A DNA stretch of 64,000 nucleotides from Aphrophora alni (taxonomy: Eukaryota; Arthropoda; Insecta; Hemiptera; Aphrophoridae): the NCBI GenBank assembly GCA_963513935.1, contig OY740769.1, positions 106,681,762 to 106,745,761 of the forward strand, read 5' to 3'. This document shows positions 1-10,728 of this stretch, piece after piece; within the stretch, counting starts at the first letter, position 1; each line of letters begins with the position of its first letter. The position numbers were made by a program, and so were the translations under genes. The notes under the pieces are model-generated. The model did no database searches, was not told the origin of the DNA, and saw only the letters and a list, made by a program, of their open reading frames with translations.

Positions 1-1267
1 TCACATTAAAAACTTTAAATTAATGTTAGTGCAAGAGTTTATTTTTTGTGAGGAAAACATTTTCCATAGGAGAGTTTTAGAAAACAATCAATTTTTTTAC
101 GATTGGTCGAATGCCTAGTTTAGATCATTATGTCCAATAGCTTGGACTGTGTATTAACTGTTTCGAGTGACCGCCATTTGAAACGAAAACTTATTTTATT
201 TTAAATCAATCGGCGACAATGTAAAGAACCTTTTTCCTAAAGATTTCCTAAAGATTACGATTGGTACTGGAGAATGGCTGTAATTACGTAACAAACATAC
301 AGACAAAATAGGAACTTGCTTCGCTTGATCAACAATGCGTTTCCATCTCTCGGTTTAACCGAAGGGCTATCTGTTGGAAAAATGTTTTAAATTTATGGCC
401 TTGTTATAATAGATTATGTACTTAATTAAATGTAAATAACATTATAATGAACGAGTTACGCCCTAACAACCAATATATTATGTGATGATAGCTGTGTAAA
501 ACATTTCTTAATTGTAACTTCATTGAAAACACATGTTACAGCTACACTTGTTGCAATAACACGGCACATAAACAACAGGCTACCCACCTTCACCTTTCTT
601 GTATTTATGCAGTTTTTAATGGAGACAAGTTGTTAAAAATACAGATTGCATGATACAATAAATATACCCATGTTTCTTTTCTGTTTACGTTGATTTTACC
701 AAGTTTTAACGACGTTTCTTAAACGTATAAACAGGCGATAAAAGAAGTGTAAAACTACGAGTCATAATTTGTATTTGTTTTACTTCTTTGAATGCCTTCG
801 ATTAGTTATTAATGAAGGGAAATCCTTGTTTGGTGACGCGTTGACCAAAAGAGTTGAATTAGTCGGTGAAGGACATCCTTGTTGACATGGTCTTTGTGTC
901 ATGCTGGCTGGACAGTTTGGCTTTCATGGTTTCGTGCTACGGTGGACACATTAGGTAGAGGTGTGAAGTAAGGTAGTTGTGTTTCGTCGTTGACCAGAAA
1001 ACTGTTACGCTGATTGTGCGATGATTAGACTGTTTCGAACGTTAAAATGACCAAATCTGGAATAAATATAATATATTGTTACTCAATTTTAGTGTTCAGA
1101 TATAATCAGACCAGTGATTCCTATAGTAACTTATGTAGTTACACTATTTCACTTATACAGTACTTAAATACATGCGCATCCACACCACACAATGGACTCA
1201 AAGGTAGTAGAAATATGTCCTTCACCTAATTATTTAGTCAAGACCCGCCAATGAAAAGAATGTTACC
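1..1267. other. noncoding AT-rich DNA
   Basis: No ORF here looks protein-like; the 60-codon frame at 1047-1229 has no recognisable motif. A short direct duplication (CCTAAAGATT twice, near 235-256) and a GACCGCCATTT motif near 168 are the only structures I see. The part from about 820 to 1030 is slightly richer in GC, with no feature I can assign. Confidence 0.6.
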
Positions 1268-1411
1268 AGATAGAACAAAAACTCGAACGCAAGATCTTAC
1301 AAAAATTATGATACGTGAGCTCACTGAGGATGGCGGCTTTGTTATTGAAACGCGTTTGATTAAGTAAACATAATTTTTGTGAGATCTTGTGTTCGAGTTT
1401 TTGTTCTATCT
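1268..1411. mobile_element. short inverted-repeat element (MITE-like), copy 1
   Basis: The ends are inverted repeats of about 43 bp: AGATAGAACAAAAACTCGAA at 1268 onward is matched, reversed, at 1369-1411. The interior is about 58 bp and carries GAGGATGGCGGCTTTG. A second copy in the opposite orientation is at 55014-55196. In both copies the right end continues with the same CTAATATTATCTCACAAG, so the real element probably extends about 15 bp further on that side. There is no coding capacity. The family is not one I can name; a non-autonomous DNA transposon, or a terminal piece of a larger element, are both possible. Confidence 0.7.
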
Positions 1412-2519
1412 AATATTATCTCACAAGGCGTGCTCAATATTGGTCTAGAATGTTACCAGTTATTTGAGGTCTCTTTTTTAGGGTTTGTACAGAACCGAGA
1501 ATCCTTATAATGTCAACTATGTCCATCTGTAATGCAAGTAAACTATTAAACTATTTGTGCTATTGCTTTGAAATTTGGTCTGTACTTTACCCACACATAG
1601 AAAACATATTTTACCCTCCTATAAAATATTGGAGCAACAAAAAAATATCCTCCTATAAAAACGTTGTCATCAAATCTAAGAATTTCAAAACACTTAAAAC
1701 AATTGTATTCTAATATAACGAATGTTCTACAAATTTAATTTTGTATCCGCCGGGCTAAACTTGAGTTTCGCATTTTTTGACTCAAAGTGCATTTTGTAAT
1801 TGACGTTTAACAATTTACAGATTTCTTGTACAAACCACAATAAATATTATGGGACTCGCAGCATTTAGTTACTGGAAGAAACTAATTTTACGTTATTAGC
1901 ACGATTTTACGGGGATTTTCCACAATAATATCGATTTTACAGAGTTCACTTCAAACATTTTGTTCAGATTACCGATCACATCATCAGAAAATTTTTTTTA
2001 CTTTAATAAAATCTGCATTTAAAAATAAATCAACAAAAAAATATACTTCATAGTATTGTTTTGTTTTCACTAGCAAACATGTTTAAGTCAAGGTAAAGCT
2101 TTGATGAAACAAAAAATACGGGTGATGTAAAGCGAAAAATCCTTTAAAACAACCGCGTTGTGGAACGATTTGACCAATCTTGCTGATTAAACAAGATTAG
2201 GATGAAAAATAAAAGATTACAAATTTTATTAAATCGAATAAATGTTAAAAAATTTATCGTTAATCGATACATACAAAAGTAATAAATAAATATGAAAGTA
2301 AACTGACAGTCAATTTTTCTGGAGGTCAGGATCACTGACCCTTTTATAGTCTCAACTACTACGTTTTTCAATAGGCCAGATCAAAATTAAATGTAAAATA
2401 ATGTTGATGATGGGAGATATTGGCAAAAATTGAAATGGCTCTCGACTGGTTTAATTAAACCTTCAATTTCATAAAACAAAACATAAATGCATATCGTTGT
2501 AATATTAGCAACATATTTA
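1412..2519. other. noncoding AT-rich DNA with dispersed-repeat tail
   Basis: At 1467-1508 the reverse strand reads TATAAGGATTCTCGGTT followed by CAAACCCTAA. This resembles stretches at 10160-10195 and 10747-10787, so it is probably the end of a dispersed repeat. Around 1960-1990 the reverse strand has CTGATGATG, a short hairpin and GAACA, a weak hammerhead-like arrangement. The ORFs at 1510-1713 (+) and 2144-2371 (-) show no family features and I regard them as chance. Confidence 0.55.
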
Positions 2520-3455
2520 GGCCTATTCTTTGTATTGTTTGAGAGTGTATGACATGTGAGATGACACAGTTACGTCTATGGATCTCTTTCATTGTGTGTG
2601 CACTGTATATTCTTTGTGTTGTTTGTGAGTGTATGACATGTGATTTAACACATTTATGTCTATGTACCTCTTTCACTGTGTGTGCAGTGCATATTCTTTG
2701 TGTTGTTTGAGAATGTATGACATGTGATTTAACACATTTATGTCTATGTACCTCTTTCACTGTATGTGCAGTGCATATTCTTTGTGTTGTTTGTGAGTGT
2801 ATGACATGTGATTTAACACATTTATGTCTATGTACCTCTTTCACTGTGTGTACAGTGCATATTCTTTGTGTTGTTTGAGAATGTATGACATGTGATTTAA
2901 CACATTTATGTCTATGTACCTCTTTCACTGTATGTGCAGTGCATATTCTTTGTGTTGTTTGTGAGTGTATGACATGTGATTTAACACATTTATGCCTATG
3001 AACTTCTTTCATTGTGTGTACACTGCATTTTTTTTTGTTGTTTGAGAATTTATGACACGTGATATGACACAGTTATGTCTATAGATCTCTTCCATTGTGT
3101 GTGCACTGCATATTCTTTGTGTTGTTTGAAAATGTATGGCATGTGAGATGACACATTTGTGTCTATATATCTCTTTCATTGTGTGTACACTGCATATTCT
3201 TTGTGTTTTTTGAGAATGTATGACATGTGAGATGACACAGTTATGTCTATAGATCTCTTTCATTGTGTGTGCACTGTATATTCTTTGTGTTGTTTGAGAG
3301 TGTTTGACATGTGAGATGACACATTTATGTCTATGGACCTCTTTCACTGTGTGTGCAGTGCATATTCTTTTTGTTGTTTGAGAATGTATGACATGTGAGA
3401 AGACACAGTTATGTCAGTTTTGTCTATGGACCTCTTTCATTGTGTATGTATTGCA
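2520..3455. repeat. 84-bp minisatellite, about 11 units
   Basis: The phrase TTCTTTGTGTTGTTT recurs every 84 bp (2610, 2694, 2778 and so on to about 3363), giving about 11 units. Because 84 is divisible by three, the minus strand stays open across most of the array: frames at 2455-3012 and 3009-3347 encode 28-residue repeats with H-R-H-K-C and R-I-C. The two frames are separated by an indel in a T-run near 3030. Units between about 2610 and 3000 alternate between GTTTGTGAGTG and GTTTGAGAATG, which suggests a 168-bp dimer as the latest unit of amplification. No start context, signal or flanking exon supports a real protein. A 28-residue period is that of C2H2 zinc fingers, discussed as a finding. 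Confidence 0.9.
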
Positions 3456-5584
3456 TACACTCATTATTTGGAAGTTTAATTTTAAATCTGATTATAAGAA
3501 AATTAAAACAAACAAAATAAAACACGTAATTCAGTTGTACAGTTGTAGACTACTAGCCAATGTTTTTAATAACCTATCATTATGCACCAAAACCATGTTA
3601 ACAATTTCAACTAGAACATGGGTGAATGATAAAAGAAGTAAATTAAATATTAGTTTATTGATCGAACTTTGTGGTATGGGCCTCTAATGATATTGTAGAC
3701 AATGTGTTCTCATCACTACTACATCAACCATTCATAAGTAAACTCGATAACTTACATCACGCCGATTACTAACGCAGTTAAAGAAGTTTTTCGTTTGACA
3801 AAAGGTAATTAAGTGGCATTTGTACACTATTCGTAATTGTATGGTAGATAATGGAAAAATGTTATTCTTTTCGTAGGAAAATGTTGTAAGGATATGAAAG
3901 GTTATCAGGTTCATCCTACAAAACATCCTGCTAATAAAAGTTAGACATAGACAGTTCTTATTACGCAGCATTTCACCTTCAACATTTAACCCATTTATAT
4001 TTTTCCATCTTCCAACTATCTGCAATCAGCAGTAGTCCGTTAAAACAGTATCAGTGAGCTTCTGTACACTATCTGCCTCGTTTTATACTTTCTGTAGATC
4101 AATTAATTTCTCTTAGTTAACATTTGATCACTTGGCAGGAAGTTCATCACAGTCAAGGGTACTCATGATTACTTCTCAAATCGAGAGATTTTTCAATTTA
4201 CGTGATTTGTTACATATTTTTTTTGTTAATCAAGAGATTAATTCACTACATAAAATTGCTTCCAACTATAACATTCTCCTGAACTTTTTAACTTGATGAC
4301 TAAGCTTTTACCATCAAAATCCATTAACGGGATATGTTTCGTAATAAGTTTTGATTGTAATTTGCCTTTTGAGTAACGACTTCGAATGTAAAATGGTAGA
4401 AAAAAACAAGCAGACGATTTTTTTTACACAATTCCAGAAGCGTAAAAATCTTTGCTGTTTTCACGGAAGTTTAAAACAAACGCTACAAATTATCCTCAAT
4501 ATAAATGAATTTAATTAAAAAATCTATACAGTGCTTTAGGTTTTATGACTAAAAAATTTTACTTAATCCCTTGTAAAAATATGGTAAGGAATCTTTTGGT
4601 TAAACAGACGATAAAAGTGTAAGGTGGTTTACCACTTCCGCCACTTCGCAGTGCTCATTCTTGGGAAAAACTAGATCAGGAATAAGTAAATCTTTATGAG
4701 ATCACCTTGTTAAAGTTTTAGATGTTTGTAATTTAACTTTAATCACATGTAATACATTTTTTGTGTGTGAACTCCTTATACCAAAATTCACAATTCTTAT
4801 AATTGTTTCATGAAGCATTGTCCAAATTATATTTTGGAAAATAACTTGGATTATAATTTAATATCTACAAACGTTTTTAAGAAATTGCCTTACCATTGAA
4901 TTAATTTTCTGACCGACAATCTTAAGAGCTGTGATTTCTAATATAGCGAAAAGCTCTAAATCTTATTTTGAGCTGTTAGAAATCAGTTTTAAAGCAGCAT
5001 CATATCGTCGTATAGTGTTTTACTTGTAACAAAATTACTCAAACATTTTCTTCTTTCGAGACTTATTTACAATTTTTTTATTTCATTTTTTACTTGATGT
5101 TAAAGGGGAAACCTCACGTTCACCATCGCCTATAATAAAAGAAGAAAAGGGTAAAATAGAGACCAAGGGTTGTTTAGAGTTTTTTTAGAGGTTGTTTAGA
5201 TTATTTAAAAAAATAACTATTAAAAAACAAACCACTTCACGAATAAGACTTAAAATAAAAAGTTTATAATAATAACGGCTCTTTTTGTATTTTCACTTTT
5301 ATCTATTTTTGCTATTCTTATTCTTTAAGGAAAACCTGTTATTTTATAAATGTGTAAAATTTACTTACAATTATTACAATATTTAGGTAAAAAATAAAAA
5401 TAATAATCAAGTATAAGATTAAATAATAGAAATATTAAAAACGGAAAAACAGAAAAACAATAGATCCAATGAAAGAATTTTCCCAAAACTACAATAAAAA
5501 ACTAACACACAAAGACTGTATAGTTATGTTTATTCTACCTTATGTACATTTCAATAACACTGCTATCATCTTCAGAGGTACAAT
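3456..5584. other. noncoding AT-rich DNA
   Basis: More than 2 kb without a recognisable gene. The ORFs at 3388-3687 (+), which runs out of the minisatellite, and 3732-4025 (-) lack motifs and have AT-rich codons. Near 5168-5205 GTTGTTTAGAG occurs twice within a short stretch. I see nothing else. Confidence 0.6.
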
Positions 5585-5715
5585 ACACACTAACCTTAAT
5601 AACTACAATTACTACTGCAGCGAGGCGTTCCCCCCAACCCGTCACCTGACCTTCTCGGCCAATCGCAGTTGGCCTCGTCACACATCATGTCAATGGGCGT
5701 AGCAATGCCTGCAGT
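5585..5715. other. GC-richer island with inverted CCAAT box, unassigned
   Basis: About 130 bp clearly richer in GC than the surroundings, containing GGCCAATCGCAGTTGGCC, which is both a CCAAT motif and nearly palindromic. It could be a promoter or a repeat fragment. The ORF at 5469-5702 (+) crosses it and shows no family motif. No TATA box at a convincing distance is visible, so function is undetermined. Confidence 0.35.
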
Positions 5716-6406
5716 CTTCTAATACATGATATGAATATAAAACTAATTAACTAATGGTGTAACATTTAATATCATGGTATGAAAAATTTATAAATTAATA
5801 CAAAATAATGGATGATAATAAATAAATCCAACTATAATATTTATCATTATAAAATATCTGCCTAACCTGTTCCACTAATTTAATATCCGGAAAAACTTAA
5901 TAACAGTAATACTAACTTATCCAAATTTGCAACATATATAATAGACATGAAGGAAAGCATGGAAAGGACGCGAACTAAACATACAGGAACAATTTCAAAT
6001 ATATTTCAATTTAAAACAGACTCCATAATAATTTAAAAATGAAGAACTTAATTTTGACTCTACAGTATTAACATTTTAATCAACTGAAGGCATAAGTGAC
6101 AGATGAAACCACTATAACTATAAACAACAGATCTAAGCAGAACTAGACATGAACACACAGTTGACATTTTAACCTCTAACTGTATACGGTCTGTCCAATG
6201 AACTGATTTTAAGACAGACTAAAACGGTCGCTTCTACGTGAAGGTGTGTTAGTGTTTTTGTGTTTTAATTTGTAAATTTTGAGAAGCACCTTATGAAAGG
6301 ACTTTGTACCGAAACACCTGTTGTGCGACCATAAACAAATACCTGTTCCACTGTTAACGTCAAATATATATAGTTAGTTTTTTCAGATATAATATTTAGT
6401 TTTATA
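5716..6406. other. noncoding AT-rich DNA
   Basis: Intergenic sequence leading up to the left end of the mariner-like element. No ORF of note and no repeat that I recognise. Confidence 0.6.
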
Positions 6407-6893
6407 TACAGGATGTCTTGCAACCATATGAACAAACTTTGTCACGTTATTCAGCATGTCAAAAGAAACAAAAAATGTAATATAACATGTGTCCTATCTC
6501 ATTACGTTTTCGGTCTATATGTCTGTATGTGTTTTTTTTTAAAACCTATAATATCTTTGAAACTATTTGAGGAAAAATCATGATACTTGTTATGATTGTT
6601 ACTGTAGATAGTTTATAAATGCCAATAAAATTTCGTTTTCATACAACTTCCCGTTTCAAGATGGCGGCAGTTCAAAATATTCAAAGTTAAATAATTAATA
6701 AACTACAAATTTTATCAAGAAAAAATGTTATGTTAGACAATTTTAAGACAAATAAAATTATGTATAATTTATTATTATTGACTGAAGTATAACTAAGAAA
6801 ATTACATATTGGTTAACATGGGTTACCATGGTTATTAAAACGTCCATTAGAAAAGAACAAACAACAAAATAGCTGATTACAAGTAAAGTGGTG
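6407..6893 (+). repeat. left terminal inverted repeat of mariner-like element
   Basis: Matches the reverse complement of 8071-8585 with scattered substitutions and small indels. It includes AAGATGGCGGC (6658-6668), which agrees with the YY1/Pleiohomeotic-type consensus; the right copy has AAGATGGCGTC at the equivalent place. The inner edge is set where similarity ends after TGATTACAAGTAAA. Confidence 0.85.
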
Positions 6894-6939
6894 TCAACGT
6901 CTATTAAGTGACTTATTGAACAGAGGGTTATTAGAATTT

Positions 6940-7975
6940 TTATAATCGTTGCTCAAAATGGCGTCCTCGAACTTCGTTGCAGAGTTGTAATCGCTTTAAG
7001 AATGACTGACTTTTTCGAAAACATCACTTTCTTAAATGGTTGCAGTAGCTTTAACGATTCTTGCTACAAGATCCAGGAGTTGCATATACCAATTGTTTCA
7101 TATGTCCCCAAAGAAAGAAATCAATAGGTGTGACATCTGGGGATTGTGGAGGCCATGGGATCGGACCACCAAGTCCAATCCAACGATCTCTGAACACTTC
7201 ATCCAGATATTGTCTGACAATATTGGAGAAATGGGCTGGTGCTCCGTCATGTTGAAACCACATCGTTTGTCTTAGTTGAATTGGAACATTTTCTAAAAGT
7301 TTAGGCAAGTTGTCCCTCAAATAAACTAAATACGTTGGTCCATTTAGTCTACCTGGTAATATGTAAGGCCCAATTAAATGCCCATCAATAATTCCAGCCC
7401 AAACATTGAACGAGAATTTGTTTTGATTCTTACGTTGAACAATCGCATAAGGATTCTCAAAAGCCCATACATGGTTGTTTCGAGTATTAAAAATCCCTTC
7501 TCGAGTAAAAAAAGCTTCATCTGTAAAGAAAACTTTCTGTAAGAAGTTTGGAGAATCAACTACATTATGTAAGAACCAACGAGCACAGTCCATCCTAAGG
7601 GGAAAATCGCCAGGTTCTAAGGCTTGTACTTTCTGCAATTAGAAAGGATACAACAGATCTTCATGTGGTTTTATCTGCATTCAGACGATGAGCAATACCT
7701 TGAACACTAATTGAGGAATTTTCTTCTAATTCGAGCAATACTTGTTCTTCAAAATCAACGGTACGTACAGTTTTTCCCCGTTCTACAAGGTCTTTTACAA
7801 ACTTACCATTTTCTCTAAGATTGATATAAACTGCACTGAAAACTTGGTGACATGGGGGCCGTCTATGTGGGAAACGTTCTGCATACAATCTACTAGCTAA
7901 TCTTGAATTACCCCCAGCAACTCCATACATAAAATGTATGTCAGCATATTCTTGAAATGTAAAATGGTTCATCAT
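6940..7975 (-). pseudogene. broken DDE transposase (DUF4817-type N-terminus, Tc1/mariner superfamily)
   Basis: The start chosen is the ATG at 7975, giving MMNHFTFQEYADIHFMYG, the typical opening of insect DUF4817-containing transposases, a helix-turn-helix region. The catalytic part shows FFTDEAFF (first Asp), FQHDGAPAHFS (second Asp) and SPDVTPIDFFLWG (third Asp). If the last Asp of that motif is catalytic, 41 residues separate the second and third Asp, the DD41D spacing. Three lesions are visible. Near 7640-7665 a small deletion shifts the frame and leaves a TAA. Near 7070 another deletion shifts the frame, so the tail DLVARIVKATATI is read in a different frame. Near 6995-7000 a stop and a further shift precede the final NEVRGRHFEQRL, ending at 6940. 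The frame at 7051-7638 starts at TTG and is only a fragment. The gene lies wholly between the inverted repeats. Confidence 0.88.
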
Positions 7976-8070
7976 GTTGAACAATTACTACACTTACACT
8001 ACAATCAGAGAGCACTATGTAGCTCAAGATTTTGTACAACAATGAGTAGGTTGTTTACTTGGATTCAGCT

Positions 8071-8585
8071 ATTTACTTGTAATCAGCTGTTTTGTTGAAA
8101 TAAGTTGATTTGTTGAAATCAGCTGTTTTGTTGTTTGTTCTTTTCTAATGGACGTTTTAATAACCATGTTAACCAAAATGTAATGTTCTTAGTTATACTA
8201 CAGTCAATAATAATAACTTATACATTATTTTATTTGTCTTAAAATTGTCTAACTTTTTTGTGTCATAACATTTTTTGATAAAATTTGTAGTTTAATAATT
8301 ATTTAACTTTGAATATTTTGAACTGACGCCATCTTGAAACGAGAAGTTGTACGAAAACAAAATTTTATTGGCATTTATAAACTACATACATTAACAATCA
8401 TACCAAGTATCATGATTTTCACTCAAATAGTTTCAAAGATATTAAGGTTTAAAATAAAAACACATACATACAGATAAACCGAAAACGGAATAAGATAAGA
8501 CACATGTTATATTAAATTTTTTGTTTCTTTTGACACTCTGAATAACGTGACAAAGTTTGTTCATATGGTTGCAAGACACCCTGTA
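8071..8585 (-). repeat. right terminal inverted repeat of mariner-like element
   Basis: Reverse complement of 6407-6893. Between about 8086 and 8133 it contains an extra direct duplication built on CAGCTGTTTTGTTGAAAT, which the left repeat lacks, so this side is about 30-40 bp longer. Confidence 0.83.
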
Positions 8586-8587
8586 TA

Positions 8588-9308
8588 TTTAATTATAATA
8601 TCCAGTTCTAAAAATTGTGGACCATATTGGATTTATCAAGAACCAGAATCGGAGTAAAATTAAAGCATAAAAATAAATAAAATTAGCAGTTAAACCAAAT
8701 AAATACAAAAACTTCATGTGTGATAGTGCTTTTAAATATTTTTAAAACATTCCCCATTCTAAAAATAATTTAGAATGTTCATGATTCTATTTGCAACTTC
8801 AATATACTTTCCTCTTGACAAATGCATTGTTGTGTAAAACTAACCTAGAGATTAGCTGTTTTATATTTAACTACTATTTCATTATATCGCTTGAGAAATG
8901 CCGTAACCCTATGATTGACACACTAAAAGCATTGTTTACTAAAATCACGTAGGCCTAACTGCGCCCTATTTCAATATATGGAGATCAAAGTGTGCTATAA
9001 TGTGGGGTTTATAGTTATGAAGTTTATTTAGTTAAAGTTGACATGGTACATAAGGCAGAACGATTGATAGTTATTGCGTATTATTACATCGTTATCTAGA
9101 CACGTCAGAAAGCTAGGTCGTTGTTTTTTAAATAGATCTCGATCTCACATCAGTTGTAGTATGTTTACCTGTTGTAAGGTAGAGTATGATTATTTTTATT
9201 CTTCAACACTTAATTACGGCATACCTTACCGTTATGTTGTAATCATATTCTGAGCGTGAAATCTTTTTGTTGATATCGACGTCATAACTATTTTAAAGTA
9301 AGACAACC
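8588..9308. other. noncoding AT-rich DNA
   Basis: No recognisable gene or repeat. One copy of the palindrome TAGGCCTA lies at 8950-8957. Confidence 0.6.
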
Positions 9309-9431
9309 ATGTCCACCATCTGTTGCGGCGGATTCTTCTCCTCTCGAAGACGAGGAATTCGTTTTCTCTCCTTATACAGAAAAATCCATGTTGTGGCATT
9401 TGATTTAATTATAGCATTTATAAAATACTGA
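9309..9431 (+). CDS. very short ORF with good start context, unassigned
   Basis: ATG at 9309 sits in ACAACCATGTC, a favourable animal start context, and opens a 40-codon frame beginning MSTICCGGFFSSRRRG and ending at TGA 9429-9431. Codons in the first third are GC-richer than the surroundings; the last third is AT-rich and reads like chance. It could be a first coding exon, a micropeptide, or nothing. I see no clear donor site (GT) at the composition change. I do not recognise the sequence. Confidence 0.15.
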   Translation: MSTICCGGFFSSRRRGIRFLSLYRKIHVVAFDLIIAFIKY

Positions 9432-10683
9432 ACGACAGCTTTATGATGAACTTGGTCACAAGTACGTAGATCAACGTCAGCTGTTTATTCTGTCAGTTGC
9501 ATATGTGCATTAGCTGTACGTTTGAACTCGAGACAGGGTAATAATTTTAGGACAATTTTTATACGAGAACATTACGGTTGGATTTTAAGTTTAGAGCAGA
9601 AGTTGTTAATTTTGAATTGTAACCCATTGATTATCGACAAAAATATTTATTTTTGCTGTGCAACTTTCAAGAAAATAAAACTGTATTTTAGAAATTTTTA
9701 TTTCTGATTGCTTAGTCTTGACATTAGAATAAATTGGTTGCATAAATCAAAATTAAATAGATAAAGAGTTCGATTTTTATATAATTGGAAGGTATTGGCA
9801 AATACAAGTGTATTGGCAAAGGTATTGGCAATACCTGTGGTATTGGGCACGCTTTGAGTAATCTAAATAGGCCTACTGTATGAGTCATGGCAGTAAAATA
9901 GTGGGTACTAAAATGTATTTAATTTGTAATAAAAATCAGCGATGTATATAGTTCTGTAGAACTATGCTTTTAAATTATGTTTAGTTTGGTTTTTAGTTTC
10001 TGTACTGATAAAACCCATATCAAATTGGATGTTTCATAATTATAAGCTAAGAACAAAATATTTATTTTTAATTTCTTCAAACTATATTAAATGGCAACTT
10101 ATTTGATGATCATTGCTGTAACACAGTGAATTTTGAGAAAGAAATGCGCTTGAAATTATAAGGGTCTTTGGTCTTACCTACAGATCCTAACTCATCTTTT
10201 TAATGGCTTATTTTGTGTTTGTCTCACATCTCCAAAATCTGCTTTCAAAATTAATACGCTTCGCATTTCTCATTGTGTGGTTAAATTAAGTTGTATTCGT
10301 TATAAAAAAACTATAAATTTCGCACTGCAATTTAATTTCAAATCTTTTTTTTTTCAATTTGTAGGTTAGCCGTGTTCAAGTTAGAGGGGGGGGGATATGA
10401 TATCTCACACTTTAAATTTGGCCTAGTGCCAACATATTAATTTTTTCGTGGAATTAACATATATATTCGTAATCAGAATAACTCTTAGTTTTATTTGTTA
10501 CCACACACATAATACTTCTAAATTTATTGTTTCAATTACATAGTTTTTGATCCTTAAACTACCCCAAGGTCTTTTAATGTTACTACTATATATTTCTTAT
10601 ATTTGGGGCAATACAAAGAATATAAATACACCGTTTGAAATATATAGGATTTATCGTATCATCTGTGTAGACGGGTTGGGACT

Positions 10684-10686
<3 letters not shown>
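9432..10686. other. noncoding DNA with small repeats
   Basis: At 9788-9848 GTATTGGC occurs four times at short, uneven spacing. TAGGCCTA occurs at 9868-9875. At 10160-10195 there is a dispersed-repeat tail (TATAAGGGTCTTTGGTC then CAGATCCTAAC). A G9 run is at 10386-10394. No gene is visible. Confidence 0.6.

Positions 10687-10725
<39 letters not shown>
10687..10725. repeat. (AT)n microsatellite
   Basis: Uninterrupted AT dinucleotide run of about 39 bp. It is followed directly by GACGGACAGACACGCG and by a dispersed-repeat tail at 10747-10787 (TATAAGAGTTCTCGGTT then GCGGACCCTAAC). Confidence 0.95.

Positions 10726-10728
<3 letters not shown>

Larger units (their letters stand above)
6407..8585 (-). 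mobile_element. Tc1/mariner-like transposon with about 0.5-kb terminal inverted repeats
   Basis: Both ends read TACAGGRTGTCTTGCAACC going inward and are flanked by TA (6405-6406 and 8586-8587), the expected target duplication of the Tc1/mariner superfamily. The inverted repeats run from 6407 to about 6893 and from about 8071 to 8585 and match along nearly their whole length. They enclose a minus-strand transposase (6940-7975) broken by stops and frameshifts. The length, about 2.2 kb, suits a once-complete element. Inverted repeats near 500 bp are long compared with the roughly 20-60 bp of typical mariners. The right repeat is longer because of an internal duplication. The copy is no longer autonomous. 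Confidence 0.9.

Noticed and set aside
2455..3347. Two adjoining minus-strand ORFs (185 and 112 codons) as a repetitive protein gene
   Set aside because: They are the translation of the 84-bp minisatellite, which stays open only because its unit is a multiple of three. There is no start, exon or motif support outside the array.
7036..7275. Plus-strand ORFs opposite the transposase
   Set aside because: They are antisense shadows of the minus-strand transposase, whose DDE motifs are explicit.
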